Shown: in pieces, positions 6,932-7,043 of the stretch
Position numbering within the stretch: position 1 is the first letter of the stretch
How the letters are laid out: every line of letters starts with the position of its first letter
NCBI GenBank assembly: GCA_964472135.1
Contig: CAYYJB010000090.1
Span: 1 to 7,043 of the forward strand
Length of the DNA stretch: 7,043 nt
Origin: JAUREX01 sp964472135
GTDB lineage: Bacteria; Pseudomonadota; Alphaproteobacteria; Rhodobacterales; Rhodobacteraceae
Direction: 5' to 3'
The notes under the pieces: generated by a model
What the model was told of the DNA's origin: nothing
Database searches by the model: none
What the model saw: the letters and a program-made list of their open reading frames with translations, nothing else
Made by a program: the position numbers and the translations under genes

Positions 6932-6945
6932 GCGGGTTCGGTCTC
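6921..6945 (-). repeat. 9-bp direct repeat flanking the rnj start codon
   Basis: GAGACCGAA (minus strand) occurs at 6945-6937 and again at 6929-6921, 16 bases apart. The first copy lies in the coaX tail where the rnj ribosome-binding site would be; the second begins at the last base of the rnj ATG. It may be chance, a relic of a small duplication that made the ATGA junction, or a paired binding site for RNA or protein. Nothing in the sequence decides between these. Confidence 0.45.
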
Positions 6946-7043
6946 TCTGTTGTGGCGGTGGATCAGCACCAGCCCGTGCATCGTGAGGTCGTCCTCGACG
7001 GCATCGAAGACATCGGTGTCGTTCCGGAAGAGGGGGGCGAGCC
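6928..7043 (-). CDS. coaX: Type III pantothenate kinase, C-terminal fragment cut by the window edge
   Basis: Only the last 37 complete codons and the stop are inside the window. They begin with LAPLF, preceded by GG bases consistent with the family's GLAPLF motif, then continue through TDVFDAVEDDLTMHGLVLI, which matches the usual CoaX ending (acidic-D-L-T-x-x-G-L). The full enzyme phosphorylates pantothenate with ATP, the first step of CoA synthesis, and as a type III enzyme is not inhibited by CoA. The stop TGA (6930-6928) overlaps the rnj ATG as ATGA, so the two genes are co-transcribed and probably translationally coupled. In Rhodobacterales I recall coaX lying between birA and rnj after the nuo cluster, but that part is outside this window. 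The identification rests on a short tail plus the neighbouring gene. Confidence 0.82.
   Translation of the reverse strand, partial: LAPLFRNDTDVFDAVEDDLTMHGLVLIHRHNRETEPA

Noticed and set aside
1..7043. Mobile elements, CRISPR arrays, tRNA/rRNA genes or phage-defence genes
   Set aside because: No transposase, integrase, terminal repeats, spaced repeats or RNA-gene signatures seen; five housekeeping-type genes account for nearly all of the sequence.

Overview
The window reads as a piece of chromosome from a high-GC alphaproteobacterium, most likely of the Rhodobacteraceae/Rhodobacterales. The grounds are the very GC-rich codon use, the form of the UbiH-like hydroxylase (an AEAAH...PPIGAQGLN block), and the coaX-rnj gene pair, an order I recall from that group. 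No species can be named from the sequence alone. Five protein genes fill almost the whole window; there is no sign of mobile elements, CRISPR, tRNA or rRNA.

Layout from left to right. (1) Positions 1-3279, plus strand: pyruvate carboxylase (pyc), missing only about the first 50-60 residues, which lie outside the window. Biotin carboxylase, carboxyltransferase and biotin carrier domains are all visible with their catalytic residues. (2) Positions 3287-3952, minus strand: a GntR-family (FadR/FCD subfamily) transcription regulator, tail to tail with pyc across 7 bases. (3) Positions 3953-4047: a 95-base divergent intergenic region that must hold the start signals of genes 2 and 4. (4) Positions 4048-5280, plus strand: a flavin monooxygenase of the UbiH/UbiF/COQ6 family, probably acting in ubiquinone synthesis. 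(5) Positions 5258-6931, minus strand: ribonuclease J (rnj), overlapping the end of gene 4 by 23 bases. (6) Positions 6928-7043, minus strand: the last 37 codons of coaX (type III pantothenate kinase), joined to rnj by an ATGA stop/start overlap.

The genes form separate units rather than one pathway. pyc supplies oxaloacetate to the TCA cycle; the UbiH-like enzyme serves respiratory quinone synthesis; coaX-rnj looks like the distal end of a minus-strand operon joining CoA synthesis to RNA processing. The GntR protein is an orphan regulator whose target cannot be read from context; its own gene and the divergent ubiH-like gene are the nearest candidates.

I did not find an undescribed system here. 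The most notable non-coding signals lie at the convergent ubiH-like/rnj junction: four tandem GGGGCT units forming an exact G-quadruplex motif, next to a 21-base hairpin that spans both stop codons. Others are a perfect 12-bp palindrome in the first codons of the gntR gene and a 9-bp direct repeat flanking the rnj start codon. Their functions are inferred, not shown.
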